Notes under the pieces: model-generated
Seen by the model: only the letters and a program-made list of their open reading frames with translations
The model's database searches: none
What the model was told of the DNA's origin: nothing
Shown: positions 8,445 to 16,087 of the stretch, piece by piece
Layout of the letters: each line of letters starts with the position of its first letter
Numbering within the stretch: position 1 is the stretch's first letter
Position numbers and translations under genes: made by a program
Assembly: GCA_019308985.1 (NCBI GenBank)
Contig: JAFDHB010000065.1
Location: forward strand, 1 to 17,480
Length of the DNA stretch: 17,480 nt
Direction: 5' to 3'
Origin: Deltaproteobacteria bacterium
GTDB taxonomy: Bacteria; Desulfobacterota; DSM-4660; Desulfatiglandales; HGW-15

Positions 8445-8977
8445 AACCACCTCTCTCGCCAAATGGCATATATGCTCTTAAGAAATTCTGAAATCCCCTG
8501 AAGTATAAGTAACAGGACTGCTAATGGAATAACACATTTCAATGGGTATATTGCTGGCCGCCACGGACTCGCGTCGGACATCTCCGAAATCGATATGGAC
8601 AGGAGGGCTTCATCTAGACCTGCAAGAAAAAAGAAAAACATCCCAGGGAAGAACAGCAATAAGTAGCAAGATGCATCAACCTTTCCCTGCGTAGGGATTG
8701 ACCATTTTTCATAAAGGAAATCTGTCCGGATATGTCCGCCTGTGCGAAGGGCATAGGTTGCTCCAAACATAAAGTGAGTGCCATAAAGATAATAGGTAAC
8801 ATCATATGCCCAAATAGTAGGGGCATTGAACAAATAGCGTGAAAAGACCTCGTAAACTAACCCCCCCGTCATGGGGATTATCAACCAGCCGAAGATCTTA
8901 CCCGACCAGTCGCCGATGATCAAATCAATGTATTTAACCGTAAGGATCAAAAGCTTCTCAACGGTTGAAGTTTCCAC
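8441..8977 (-). CDS. dctQ: TRAP transporter small permease (DctQ family)
   Basis: The product has 178 aa with four hydrophobic segments: around residues 25-50 (IFGWLIIPMTGGLVYEVFS), 62-78, 97-122 and 145-165. The short motif FSRYLFNAPTIWAYD is typical of DctQ proteins. It pairs with the large permease in the membrane. The start codon is GTG (8975-8977), chosen because a perfect AAGGAGG lies 6 nt upstream and no ATG fits. The IS4-family element upstream separates it from the binding-protein gene, so it may now depend on transcription through or out of that element. Confidence 0.9.
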   Translation of the reverse strand: METSTVEKLLILTVKYIDLIIGDWSGKIFGWLIIPMTGGLVYEVFSRYLFNAPTIWAYDVTYYLYGTHFMFGATYALRTGGHIRTDFLYEKWSIPTQGKVDASCYLLLFFPGMFFFFLAGLDEALLSISISEMSDASPWRPAIYPLKCVIPLAVLLLILQGISEFLKSIYAIWRERWL

Positions 8978-9084
8978 GGTTCGCCTCCTTCACCACAAAA
9001 AGTACTTTACTGAGAGATGTTCTAACGGTGTGGTTAGCGTAACAACCAACCCCACCTTTTTGAAAGTAAAATACTTGGCTATTA

Positions 9085-9093
9085 TTTAATCAT
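9085..9093. repeat. Candidate 9-bp target duplication (left copy)
   Basis: TTTAATCAT here is repeated at 10546-10554, on the other side of the IS4-family element. The sequence is AT-rich, so a chance match is possible. Confidence 0.5.
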
Positions 9094-9152
9094 GTGTCAT
9101 TGCTATCCAAAATAATTTAAAATTCAAACCAGTTTATTGAATTTTCTATAAG

Positions 9153-10384
9153 TTAGCTGCTCAAAAAAGCAGTTTGAAAATTTAGGTTGTCATTTTTCCT
9201 ATGCTGTCCAAGACCTGGCAAAGATAACACATATTGGACAGGCTTAGGCCTAATAGGCAAAACATGGAAAAGATGATCAATCCATTCCCATAGATCCCTG
9301 TAGGTAAAGAGATTCCAGCGAAGGAATGCAACAAGGTTAGAGAGACACCACCCGAACTTTGACTTGAATTGAAGGAACTTGATAAGCAGCATAGCAATCA
9401 ATGCTGTCCAAATCTGAATATAAAGCGCATTTTGACTGGTCCCCACGAAGGTCTTGATTCTCAGATTCTGCTTGAGTGCTTTAAAGAAAAAGTCAATTTG
9501 CCATCGGTCCTTGTAAATTGCAGATATGGTGGTGGCTCCTAACTTAAGATGATTTGTTAGCAAAACGATTTCGCGGTCATTTTGGTTATCCCAAACCACG
9601 ATTTTACGAAGGACATGAGGACAATTTTTCTGAGCATAGAAATCAGTAAACCGGATCAATTGGTCGGACAGGACATCAATATTCCTGGGGGCAATCAATT
9701 CTTCTACAACTTTAAAGTCGGCATTATCCTTCATACGGGTGACCAAAAAGACCTTATTCTCCGTCCATGAGGAAAAAAGGTTGTAGTCATTATACCCCCG
9801 ATCCATGGCTATGATAGAGCCCACAGGGAAAGAGATTTTTCGGGCGATTGTTACATCATGCTTGCTCCCGTTGGAAATATAGGCGTAGGTGGGAAAGTAT
9901 CCATCATGACCAAGAAGAAGGTGAAGTTTAACAGCTCCCTTGGTGCGACGAAACTCGGCCCAGGGAAACAGAGATAAACAAAGGGCGATGGTGGTGCTAT
10001 CAAGGGAAAGCAATTTGTTCTTAAACCGAAATTTGTGGGTCTTAGGAGCTGGCATCTTGCATATTTCAAGAGTATGGTAGAAAAGATCTCTGAACATCGC
10101 CCAAGGGCTATGTGTATTTGCATAGGAGAGAGTTGATTTGTTTGGCGCTTCTCTCATACCTAAATGGAGCAGTTTTGTTTTCCCGTGGTGCATGCAAGTC
10201 CGCCACATATCTCTCTAAGACCCTTGGCTTGGGCAAGTTGACAAAATAACATGGCTACAAAGTGATCCCAGGAACTGTATCCTTTTGAATAACGCTCTGA
10301 ACGGTGTTCCAAAACCAGTCGATAAAAATGTTTCCTGCTAAACAAAGCGATAAGTTGACTAAAAAAGCTCGCACATCGTATCAT
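9153..10384 (-). pseudogene. IS4-family transposase, split by a -1 frameshift
   Basis: The N-terminal frame (10384 to the stop at 10160) reads FSQLIALFSRKHFY, FVAMLFCQLAQAKGLRE and ICGGL. The C-terminal frame (about 10190 to 9153) continues with LHLGMREAPNKSTLSYAN and ends FLSS. Catalytic candidates in the second frame, counted from its ATG at 10208, are D70 (LLSLDSTT), D136 (AMDRGYND) and D239 (YKDRWQIDFFFKALKQ). The IS4 Y-x2-R-x3-E-x6-K signature usually has Glu where D239 stands. The frames overlap at GGGAAAA (10178-10184), where a -1 slip would join them. It is either a decayed gene or, less likely, a programmed frameshift. The start ATG 10382-10384 has AAGGAGGAC upstream, which is buried in a hairpin. 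Confidence 0.8.
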
Positions 10385-10391
10385 GGGCTCG

Positions 10392-10455
10392 GTCCTCCTT
10401 TTTTTTGGGAGTTCTGTTTTTCTTGCTTGAAAATACAGTCTCCCATAAGGAGGAC
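10392..10455 (-). promoter_or_regulatory. Hairpin masking the transposase Shine-Dalgarno
   Basis: In the minus-strand transcript, GUCCUCCUU (10455-10447) is perfectly complementary to AAGGAGGAC (10400-10392), the ribosome site of the transposase whose ATG is at 10384. Inside it, GGGAG pairs with CUCCC and CUGU with ACAG, leaving a 17-nt loop. The structure would hide the ribosome site in any transcript that reads in from the upstream gene. IS10 and IS50 are known to limit transposase in this way. Confidence 0.7.
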
Positions 10456-10545
10456 TTTTTCAATTCATCTTTCTAAATCCGTAAAAATCTCTACAAAACG
10501 ATTTTAAAAATGTTCAGGTAAAAACCCCTGTTCTAGTCAAAACCT

Positions 10546-10554
10546 TTTAATCAT
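10546..10554. repeat. Candidate 9-bp target duplication (right copy)
   Basis: TTTAATCAT matches 9085-9093 exactly. It lies 11 bp beyond the stop of the TRAP binding-protein gene. Removing the element would leave about 128 bp between that gene and the small permease gene, a normal operon gap. Confidence 0.5.
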
Positions 10555-10565
10555 TTACATCGGTC

Positions 10566-11684
10566 CTATTTTTTACCTCTTTCATAATAATAGCGGGCAG
10601 CGAATTCATATGGCGGAGGGAAGGAAAGGCGGTAAGACTGGATCAGCCGAGCATACTCCCTCTGAGACTTCAGGACTTTCCTCACCAAGGGATCTTTCTT
10701 CGCCTCTCTTTCTGCTATTTTATCCCAAGACTTCAAGAACGCCTCATTGATTTCATCAGGCGTTTTTACAATCGTGACCCCATATTCCTTAAGCTTTATC
10801 AAGGCATCCGCATTCATTTTCTGTTGCTTGAGCCAGTGGACGAATGCTGTCTCCGTTGCCGCACCCTTAATGATCTCCTGAAGATCCACTGGAATCTTGT
10901 TCCACACATCCCTGTTAATGAATATATTCCATGTGGGAACATAGTCATGGAAGGCAGGCGCGACCATGTACTTCCAGATGGTGTGAAAGCCCATCTTAAT
11001 GTCATCGGCAGGCGTCAACCATTCTGCCCCATCAATGACGCCTCGCTCACCAGCAGGTAGGACCTCTCCGCCAGGCAATGTGACAACGCTCACGCCCATG
11101 TCCTTATAGACATCAGCGGCGAGTCCAGGGACTCGGTATTTCATTTTCTGGAACTGTTTCAAGCTTGTGACCGGCTCCTTAAACCACCCCAATAACTGAG
11201 GACCCACTCCGGCAACAATACCGACTTCCACTACGTTGGCCTTAACCTTATCGTAAAACTCTTGAAACAACGCACGACCTCCACCCCAATAGTACCACCC
11301 AAACATGTCCATGTGGTCCATGCCAGCAGTACCAGCCGGAGCACCAGCGAGCAATCCAGCGGCAGCATTTTTTCCGACCCAGTAACCCACCCAGGAATGG
11401 CCTCCATCCAGGACACCGCGGGAGACTGCATCCAAGATCTCAAAAGCCCCCACTACTGCCCCGGCAGGGAGGGTATCGATCTTTACTCTCCCGCCAGACA
11501 TCTTGTCAACTCGCTCCGCGAACATTTCAAAGTCATCGAAGATCAAGCTGGTGGTGGGCACTGGAATCTGTATTTTCAGGACAATCGGTTTTTGAGACTT
11601 AGCAAGACCCGTACCAACGCTCACCATGAGGCTAAAAACGGCAATCACAATTAGCAAACTGAAATTTCTCCATTTTATTTTCAT
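10566..11684 (-). CDS. dctP: TRAP transporter solute-binding protein (DctP family, TakP-like)
   Basis: The product has 372 aa. It has a Sec signal peptide: a basic start MKIKWR, a hydrophobic stretch at 9-24 and a likely cleavage after A28 (GLA-KS). The periplasmic domain contains FAERVDKMSGGRVKI, SRGVLDGGHSW, FGWYYWGGG, KMKYRVPGLAADVYKDMG and GVIDGAEWLTPADD. The last two blocks are the ligand-binding arginine and helix region. The pattern is that of the TakP-type branch, several members of which bind 2-oxo acids or other monocarboxylates, so a carboxylate ligand is expected. The start is supported by AAAGGAGT 6 nt upstream. Its permease genes follow but are cut off by the IS4-family insertion. 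Confidence 0.9.
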   Translation of the reverse strand: MKIKWRNFSLLIVIAVFSLMVSVGTGLAKSQKPIVLKIQIPVPTTSLIFDDFEMFAERVDKMSGGRVKIDTLPAGAVVGAFEILDAVSRGVLDGGHSWVGYWVGKNAAAGLLAGAPAGTAGMDHMDMFGWYYWGGGRALFQEFYDKVKANVVEVGIVAGVGPQLLGWFKEPVTSLKQFQKMKYRVPGLAADVYKDMGVSVVTLPGGEVLPAGERGVIDGAEWLTPADDIKMGFHTIWKYMVAPAFHDYVPTWNIFINRDVWNKIPVDLQEIIKGAATETAFVHWLKQQKMNADALIKLKEYGVTIVKTPDEINEAFLKSWDKIAEREAKKDPLVRKVLKSQREYARLIQSYRLSFPPPYEFAARYYYERGKK

Positions 11685-11925
11685 TGCATACTCCTTTCTA
11701 CGCTTAACAACTACATGTTTTCGCGTAAGTTAAACATTAGAAATTTTGAAGAGATTTACTATAGAGATCTGCTAGTTTCTTCCCTAACCTGAAAAGTATC
11801 CACCTCCTTTCTTTCATAATGTTTTTTGCTTTCCCCGCTTGTTACGCTGAACATACTTAGTCGTACTTTCCTCATTACAGCTTAAAAATTCTCCCTTAGT
11901 TCGATCTCATAGTACAGAGAAAGTC
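11685..11925. other. 241-bp gap between ligase alpha and TRAP binding-protein genes
   Basis: No gene is visible. It holds the ribosome site of the binding-protein gene (11690-11697) and, at 11801-11810, a second very strong Shine-Dalgarno-like AAAGGAGGTG (minus strand) that no start codon follows at usable distance. The gap is long compared with the rest of the gene train and could hold a promoter for the TRAP genes, but I see no clear -35/-10 pair. Confidence 0.4.
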
Positions 11926-12792
11926 TCAGAGAAGTTCTCCAACTTCTGCAGGCCGGGTGGCTACCTTGGCACCTACCGCCTCAAGGGCATCAACCTTGCT
12001 TTGCACGGATCCGCTACTACCGGAGACAATCGCACCCGCGTGGCCCATCTTTTTTCCCGGTGGAGCGGTTCGTCCTGCGAGAAAGGCAACCAAGGGTTTC
12101 GTGAACCCTCCTTGGCCGATGAATTCCGCAACTTCTTCTTCCATGGTACCGCCGGCCTCGCCGACAAGGACTACTGCTTCGGTATGTTTGTCTGCTTGAA
12201 AAAGCTTAAGGATGTCCACAAACCGGCTCCCCGGAACCTGATCACCACCAAGACCAATCACCGAGGTCTGCCCCATACCGCAGCGCACAATATGGCTGCA
12301 GATTTCATTTGTGAGACTGCCGCTACGAGTCACTACGCCCACCGAGCCCGGCCGGTATACATAATCGAGCCAGAAGGGGATAAAACCGAGCATACATTCA
12401 CCTACGGTCATGCTCCCGGCACAATTGGGCCCAAGGATCATAGCGCCTTTCTCTTTGGCAAATGTTATCATTTCAAGGGTGTCTTGCACGGGAACATCCT
12501 CCGACAGTAATACGATTAGTTTAATCCCAGCGTCCAATGCCTCGAAGACTGCGTCCTTGGAGAAAACAGCCGGTACATATATGGCCGAGGCCTCACATCC
12601 TTTTTCTTGCACAGCCTTTTCTACACTTCCGAATACGGGAACACCGTGGATTGTCTCCCCATCCTTTCCCGGGGTCACTCCTGCGGTCACGTTCGTACCA
12701 TGCTCTAACATTTTCTCAGTCCAAAACCGTCCCTCATTTCCGGTAATGCCCTGAACAACAACCTTCGTCTCTTTTGATAACAGAATACCCAT
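11926..12792 (-). CDS. Succinyl-CoA-synthetase-like acyl-CoA ligase, alpha subunit
   Basis: The product has 288 aa, the same size as E. coli SucD. It has the CoA-binding Rossmann part (KVVVQGITGNEGRF, GVTPGKDGETIHG), GPNCAG, RSGSLTNEI and the phospho-histidine H251 in KKMGHAGAIV. It forms an acyl-CoA from acid, CoA and nucleotide triphosphate, passing through phospho-His. Between GEC and the RPG block the loop is 3 residues longer and more aromatic (LGFIPFWLDYVYRPG) than the E. coli loop as I recall it (IGIQPGHIHKPG). Together with changes in the beta subunit, this suggests a substrate other than succinate. The start ATG is 4 nt after the beta-subunit stop, and its ribosome site GGAGG lies inside the end of that gene, so the two are coupled. 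Confidence 0.88.
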   Translation of the reverse strand: MGILLSKETKVVVQGITGNEGRFWTEKMLEHGTNVTAGVTPGKDGETIHGVPVFGSVEKAVQEKGCEASAIYVPAVFSKDAVFEALDAGIKLIVLLSEDVPVQDTLEMITFAKEKGAMILGPNCAGSMTVGECMLGFIPFWLDYVYRPGSVGVVTRSGSLTNEICSHIVRCGMGQTSVIGLGGDQVPGSRFVDILKLFQADKHTEAVVLVGEAGGTMEEEVAEFIGQGGFTKPLVAFLAGRTAPPGKKMGHAGAIVSGSSGSVQSKVDALEAVGAKVATRPAEVGELL

Positions 12793-12796
12793 ACTT

Positions 12797-13924
12797 TCAT
12801 GCCTCCATGATCTGGATAATTTTCTTTACAGCACCCTCTGTTTCATTAAATGTCTCTATCCCGATCTCCTCGATCATCTGCCGGGCCGTTTCTTCTCCTG
12901 TTCCCCTGACAGCCATGATGATGGGGACCTTTGGCTTGAGCTCCTTGACCGCCTGAACAACCCCTTCGGCGATCGTATCCGCCCTCGCGAAAAGGCCGAA
13001 AGTCACTAGAAGCAGTGCCTTTACATCCGGATTCCTAAGTACAATCCGAAGGGCATTCGCCGCATTTTTGTAGTTGGCGCCCCCAAAATCCAAAAAATTA
13101 GCAGGCCTTCCGCCATTCAGCTTAATCAGATCGAGGGTGGTCATGGTCAACCCCGCGCCGGTGCATATCACACCAATATTTCCGTCCAACCTGACATAGC
13201 TCAGACCTCCCTGATAGGCCTCATATTCCAACTCATCCCCGAACTGATTCGATCCTTTGCTGAACTCCTTATGGCGATAGAGGGCGGCATCATCTATGCT
13301 CATTTTGGCGTCTGCAGCCCACAGTTTCCCCGCTCGATCGATCACCAAAGGATTGATCTCAGCAATTTCCGCATCATAGGCACGGAAAAGGCTATAAAGG
13401 GCGCTGACAATCTTGGCACACGCTTTCCCCTGTGCATCACTGAGCCCCATGCCCGTGACGATATTTCGGATCTCGAAAGGCTGAAGCCCCCTGAATATAT
13501 TAACATTTTTCTTGATGATGGTGTCTGGTTTTTCGGCGGCCAGCTCCTCGACGTTCATACCACCCTCACTGGAAGCAACGATCACAGGGGAGGCGGCTGC
13601 CGCGTCCACACTGATCGAAAGGTACACTTCTCTTTCAATGGGCAAGGTCTCCTCAAGGAGAACGGACTTTATAGGTTCACCATTGAGGTGCTTGCCATGC
13701 CAGTCTTTGCTTAACTGGCGCAGGGAATCCTCATCTTCAATTTTTCTGATAAATCCGGCTTTGCCGCGTTTGCCAGCCAGTACCTGGGCCTTAGCCATGA
13801 CTGGAAGAGCTAGTGGAGAGGTGCGGGATACACTCTCTCTGATATCGCTAATCAGATAGCTTTCCGGCACGGGTATACCTGCTCCCCGAAATATTTCCTT
13901 CGCCTGATATTCGTATAGTTTCAT
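12797..13924 (-). CDS. Succinyl-CoA-synthetase-like acyl-CoA ligase, beta subunit (ATP-grasp)
   Basis: The product has 375 aa (E. coli SucC has 388). The N-terminal ATP-grasp domain has MKLYEYQAKEIF, AKAQVLAGKRGKAG, SSEGGMNVEELA, AEINPLVI and a metal-binding Asp in WAADAKM. The C-terminal CoA-ligase domain has LDGNIGVICTGAGLTM and LNGGRPANFLDFGGAN. The loop that in E. coli reads FGGIVRCD is FGLFARAD here, and GGGA is GGAN. Both lie on the substrate side of the family fold, so the acid may not be succinate. The start is set by GGGAGG before ATG 13922-13924. It is the first enzyme gene after the GntR regulator (84-bp gap). Confidence 0.88.
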   Translation of the reverse strand: MKLYEYQAKEIFRGAGIPVPESYLISDIRESVSRTSPLALPVMAKAQVLAGKRGKAGFIRKIEDEDSLRQLSKDWHGKHLNGEPIKSVLLEETLPIEREVYLSISVDAAAASPVIVASSEGGMNVEELAAEKPDTIIKKNVNIFRGLQPFEIRNIVTGMGLSDAQGKACAKIVSALYSLFRAYDAEIAEINPLVIDRAGKLWAADAKMSIDDAALYRHKEFSKGSNQFGDELEYEAYQGGLSYVRLDGNIGVICTGAGLTMTTLDLIKLNGGRPANFLDFGGANYKNAANALRIVLRNPDVKALLLVTFGLFARADTIAEGVVQAVKELKPKVPIIMAVRGTGEETARQMIEEIGIETFNETEGAVKKIIQIMEA

Positions 13925-14008
13925 TCATTCCCTCCCGGTTTCAAATGACAGACATGCGCAACTTTGGTCCGCCTTTTCCTGGTTCTTCTCATCTAAACGG
14001 TCAGCATC

Positions 14009-14689
14009 CTAGGCGTCGAAAGAAATCAAATGCTCTTCAACGGCATCAATGACCTCTTCAATATGACTTCTCATCAGTCTTTCAGCTTCATCCGCCTGTT
14101 TTTTTTCAAAGGCCTCAATTATTTCCAAATGCTGCGATAAGGAGATCCGGGGACGGTCCGGATAACCGCCTGCCTGGATCCGTATCACCCTCATCTGATC
14201 AAAGAGGTTTCCGGCAATTTCTATAAGCTTTTTGCATTGACTTCTTTCCAGCACGAACTCATGGAACTTTATATTCGCCTCGGAATACTCGCGAGCCCTA
14301 TGACTCAGATCAGTGTCGTAAAAGGGAGCAAACATCCCTCTCATCATGACGATGTCTTCTTTTGTTGCGTGGATTGAGGTAAAACGGGCTGCCAGGCCCT
14401 CTAGCACCGAGCGAACGCGCAAGATCTCTATGATCTCCTCCTTGGACTTGGTCGCGACATAAATCCCTTGCCGCGGAACAACCCTGAGAAACCCCTCGAA
14501 GACCAGCCTATTGACAGCCTCCCTGACCGGGGTGCGGCTGATACCGAGTTGTTCAGCCAGCATCTTTTCATCCACTCGGCCTCCATTTTCAAAATCGAAA
14601 GCGTCTGAAGCCAGGATGGACTCTTTAATGGCCATGTAGGCCACCTCACTCAATTTGCTCGGCAAAGAAATACTTTTAAGCTTTAACAT
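14009..14689 (-). CDS. GntR-family transcriptional regulator with FCD ligand domain
   Basis: The product has 226 aa from the chosen start. The N-terminal winged helix-turn-helix contains MLAEQLGISRTPVREAVNRL and EGFLRVVPRQGIYV. The C-terminal FCD domain has the histidines H143 (NIKFHEF), H187 (SLSQHLEI) and H209 (RSHIEEV) of its usual metal/ligand site, with N139 where many members have Asp. Such proteins are usually repressors released by an organic acid or acyl-CoA. The frame is open further upstream to 14818, but that extension (FFFLTILKRESIRVYKIHN) does not look like a GntR N-terminus. ATG 14687-14689 has AGGAG 12 nt upstream. It is divergent from the CoA-transferase-like operon and upstream of the ligase genes. 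Confidence 0.88.
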   Translation of the reverse strand: MLKLKSISLPSKLSEVAYMAIKESILASDAFDFENGGRVDEKMLAEQLGISRTPVREAVNRLVFEGFLRVVPRQGIYVATKSKEEIIEILRVRSVLEGLAARFTSIHATKEDIVMMRGMFAPFYDTDLSHRAREYSEANIKFHEFVLERSQCKKLIEIAGNLFDQMRVIRIQAGGYPDRPRISLSQHLEIIEAFEKKQADEAERLMRSHIEEVIDAVEEHLISFDA

Positions 14690-14736
14690 AATAATAAAGC
14701 ACTCCTGAAAAACAGTGTAATAAATATTATGTATTT

Positions 14737-14744
14737 TGTATACA
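14737..14744. promoter_or_regulatory. Candidate GntR operator at its own promoter
   Basis: TGTATACA is a perfect 8-bp palindrome 48 bp upstream of the regulator's start codon. GntR/FCD proteins commonly bind short palindromes of the form TNGTNNNACNA, and TTGTATACAC fits this loosely. A related GTATA/TATAC palindrome lies at the divergent promoter. Confidence 0.45.
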
Positions 14745-14773
14745 CGAATACTCTCTCTTTTTAGGATTGTCAA
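14745..14773 (-). promoter_or_regulatory. Possible promoter of the GntR gene
   Basis: A perfect -35 hexamer TTGACA (14768-14773, minus strand) is followed after 17 bp by TATTCG (14745-14750), a weak -10. The TGTATACA palindrome comes immediately downstream. Confidence 0.35.
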
Positions 14774-14818
14774 GAAAAAAAATATACTGATGAAAGCACA
14801 CTCTCGCATTTTTGCCAC

Positions 14819-15058
14819 TTGCTATCATAGACTTTGTCCCCGTTTTTCCATTTCTTGGATTTTCCTGGGAGCTCAATGTGCATCTCGATCACAAATTACA
14901 AATCCAATAAATTAAAGCATATATCGCCAAACAATCTCAAATCTTCCGAGAAAATCTGCAACAAATGAAATGGATCTGATTGGATGCCGAAAGGCTCAAA
15001 AAGTTATTGATCTAGTCAATGAAGCAGAAAAATTGGTAGCAATTAAACACGCCCATAC
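14819..15058. other. Divergent intergenic region without a recognised gene
   Basis: The sequence is AT-rich. The only notable coding signal is a 30-codon plus-strand frame (14970-15062, starting MDLIGCRKAQKV and ending KHAHT) with no ribosome site. I do not recognise it, and it may be a remnant. Promoter elements for both neighbours lie at the edges. Confidence 0.4.
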
Positions 15059-15088
15059 TTGACATTGGCGAATTAAAGTATATATTAT
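15059..15088 (+). promoter_or_regulatory. Sigma-70-type promoter of the CoA-transferase-like operon
   Basis: The -35 is a perfect TTGACA (15059-15064). The -10 is TATATT (15081-15086, 16-bp spacer) or TATTAT (15083-15088, 18-bp spacer). Transcription would start near 15093-15096, giving a leader of about 110 nt before ATG 15203. Confidence 0.6.
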
Positions 15089-15090
15089 AC
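15078..15090. promoter_or_regulatory. Candidate GntR operator overlapping the -10 element
   Basis: GTATATATTATAC consists of inverted arms GTATA and TATAC around TAT, and it covers the -10 of the plus-strand promoter. It shares the GTATAC core with the palindrome upstream of the regulator gene. A repressor bound here would block RNA polymerase. Confidence 0.45.
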
Positions 15091-15202
15091 ATTATACGTG
15101 TCTTTAAAAAGTAGGGTCAAATCTGCGATTCCGTCCACCACCTTAGGCCCTAACCATGAAATTTGGCACAGCATTTTATTCGATCAAGGAGGAAACCTAC
15201 CC

Positions 15203-16054
15203 ATGGCCACCAAGAAAGTTGAGTTTTACACGATAGATGAACTTATGGCGTGGTGTATGGCTCAAACCATCAAAGACGGTGACACCGTTTTCAATGGTGT
15301 GGCTGTCCCCTTACCTTTCACTGCTATCATGCTCGCTTGCCAAACCCATGCCCCAAATATTGTTTTCTGGGGTGGCTTGCTCGCCGGACTCAACCCCAAA
15401 CCGCAGTTCCTTCCCAAAAGCTCCGGTGACTCCGTGATGTTAACAAACGCCAACCCAGTGCTCCATCTCCATCAGATATTTGACCTGGCCATGAGGGGTG
15501 AACTGGACAGGATTTTCTTTAGCGGAGCCCAGATAGACAAATACGGCAATCTCAACAACAGCCTGATCGGGTGTCTCGAGGACATCCGTATCAAACTGCC
15601 AGGAGGCGCGGGCGCCAGTCACATTGGATGTTTTGCAAACAACTATACGGTCTGGAGCGTGCGGCACGAGGCAACGGTGAATAAGAAGGGGAATAAGATT
15701 TTCACCTTCGTGGATAAAGTCGATTTCGTCACGACCGTGGGACATAAGACACCAGAAGGTTCCAGAAAAGAACTTGGAATCAAAGGGGGAGGACCGGACT
15801 GGCTCATTACGAACTTGGGGGTCTTCGATTTCGATCCGCAGACCCTCATGATGCGGGTAAAATCTATCCACCCGGGTTTCACATTACAAAATATTCAGGA
15901 CAACACCGAATTCGAGGTTGCGGTCCGTGATGATGTCCAGGTCACACCCGGGCCGACCCTGGAAGAAGTTGAGATTATCCGGAAGATTGATCCTATGGAG
16001 TCAAGAAAAGAAGGGTTCTCCCCTCAAGCTTTAAAAAAGAAGTTCGATTTCTGA
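15203..16054 (+). CDS. Class I CoA-transferase-like subunit B (GctB/IpdB-type) lacking the catalytic Glu
   Basis: The product has 283 aa. It matches glutaconate CoA-transferase beta subunits in order: QTIKDGDTVFNGVAVPLP, FFSGAQIDKYGNLN, KLPGGAGASHIG, FVDKVDFVTTVGH, GPDWLITNLGVFDF, SIHPGFTLQNIQDNTEF. The catalytic Glu of that family (Glu54 in Acidaminococcus GctB, within IIVESGL) aligns without gaps to W56 here (IVFWGGL). A true CoA-transferase needs that Glu for the enzyme-CoA intermediate, so this one may be a hydrolase or lyase such as the ring-opening IpdAB of steroid catabolism. I chose ATG 15203, with AAGGAGG at 15186-15192. An open frame back to 15098 would begin at the transcription start and looks unlike the family. 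Confidence 0.85.
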   Translation: MATKKVEFYTIDELMAWCMAQTIKDGDTVFNGVAVPLPFTAIMLACQTHAPNIVFWGGLLAGLNPKPQFLPKSSGDSVMLTNANPVLHLHQIFDLAMRGELDRIFFSGAQIDKYGNLNNSLIGCLEDIRIKLPGGAGASHIGCFANNYTVWSVRHEATVNKKGNKIFTFVDKVDFVTTVGHKTPEGSRKELGIKGGGPDWLITNLGVFDFDPQTLMMRVKSIHPGFTLQNIQDNTEFEVAVRDDVQVTPGPTLEEVEIIRKIDPMESRKEGFSPQALKKKFDF

Positions 16055-16087
16055 CGTCGAACTAAACAGTTTCCTCAGGAGGATAAG

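Larger units (their letters stand above)
9094..10545 (-). mobile_element. IS4-family insertion sequence inside the TRAP operon
   Basis: A transposase gene in two frames (9153-10384) sits between the TRAP binding-protein and permease genes. These genes normally adjoin. The 9-bp sequence TTTAATCAT occurs at 9085-9093 and again at 10546-10554. That would give an element of 1452 bp with a 9-bp target duplication, both usual for IS4. I could not find convincing terminal inverted repeats at these ends, only a loose match around TTTAAAAT near 9115 and 10503, so the exact ends are tentative. The transposase reads in the same direction as the TRAP genes. Confidence 0.65.

Noticed and set aside
9157..9173. 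CTGCT/AGCAG hairpin as a terminator
   Set aside because: It overlaps the last codons of the IS4-type transposase and has no proper U-tract after it, so coding sequence explains it.
11801..11810. Strong Shine-Dalgarno AAAGGAGGTG on the minus strand
   Set aside because: No ATG, GTG or TTG follows at usable distance, so it does not mark a gene. It could be a relic of a lost start.
14690..14818. Longer GntR protein starting at 14818
   Set aside because: The extra 43 residues are unlike a GntR N-terminus and would include the promoter-like and palindrome sequence.
14970..15062. 30-codon plus-strand frame (MDLIGCRKAQKV...)
   Set aside because: It has no ribosome site, lies upstream of a strong promoter and matches nothing I recognise. 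It may be a remnant of an older gene.
15098..15202. Longer B subunit starting at 15098
   Set aside because: This start would fall at about the transcription start and lacks a ribosome site. ATG 15203 has a perfect AAGGAGG and a family-like N-terminus.
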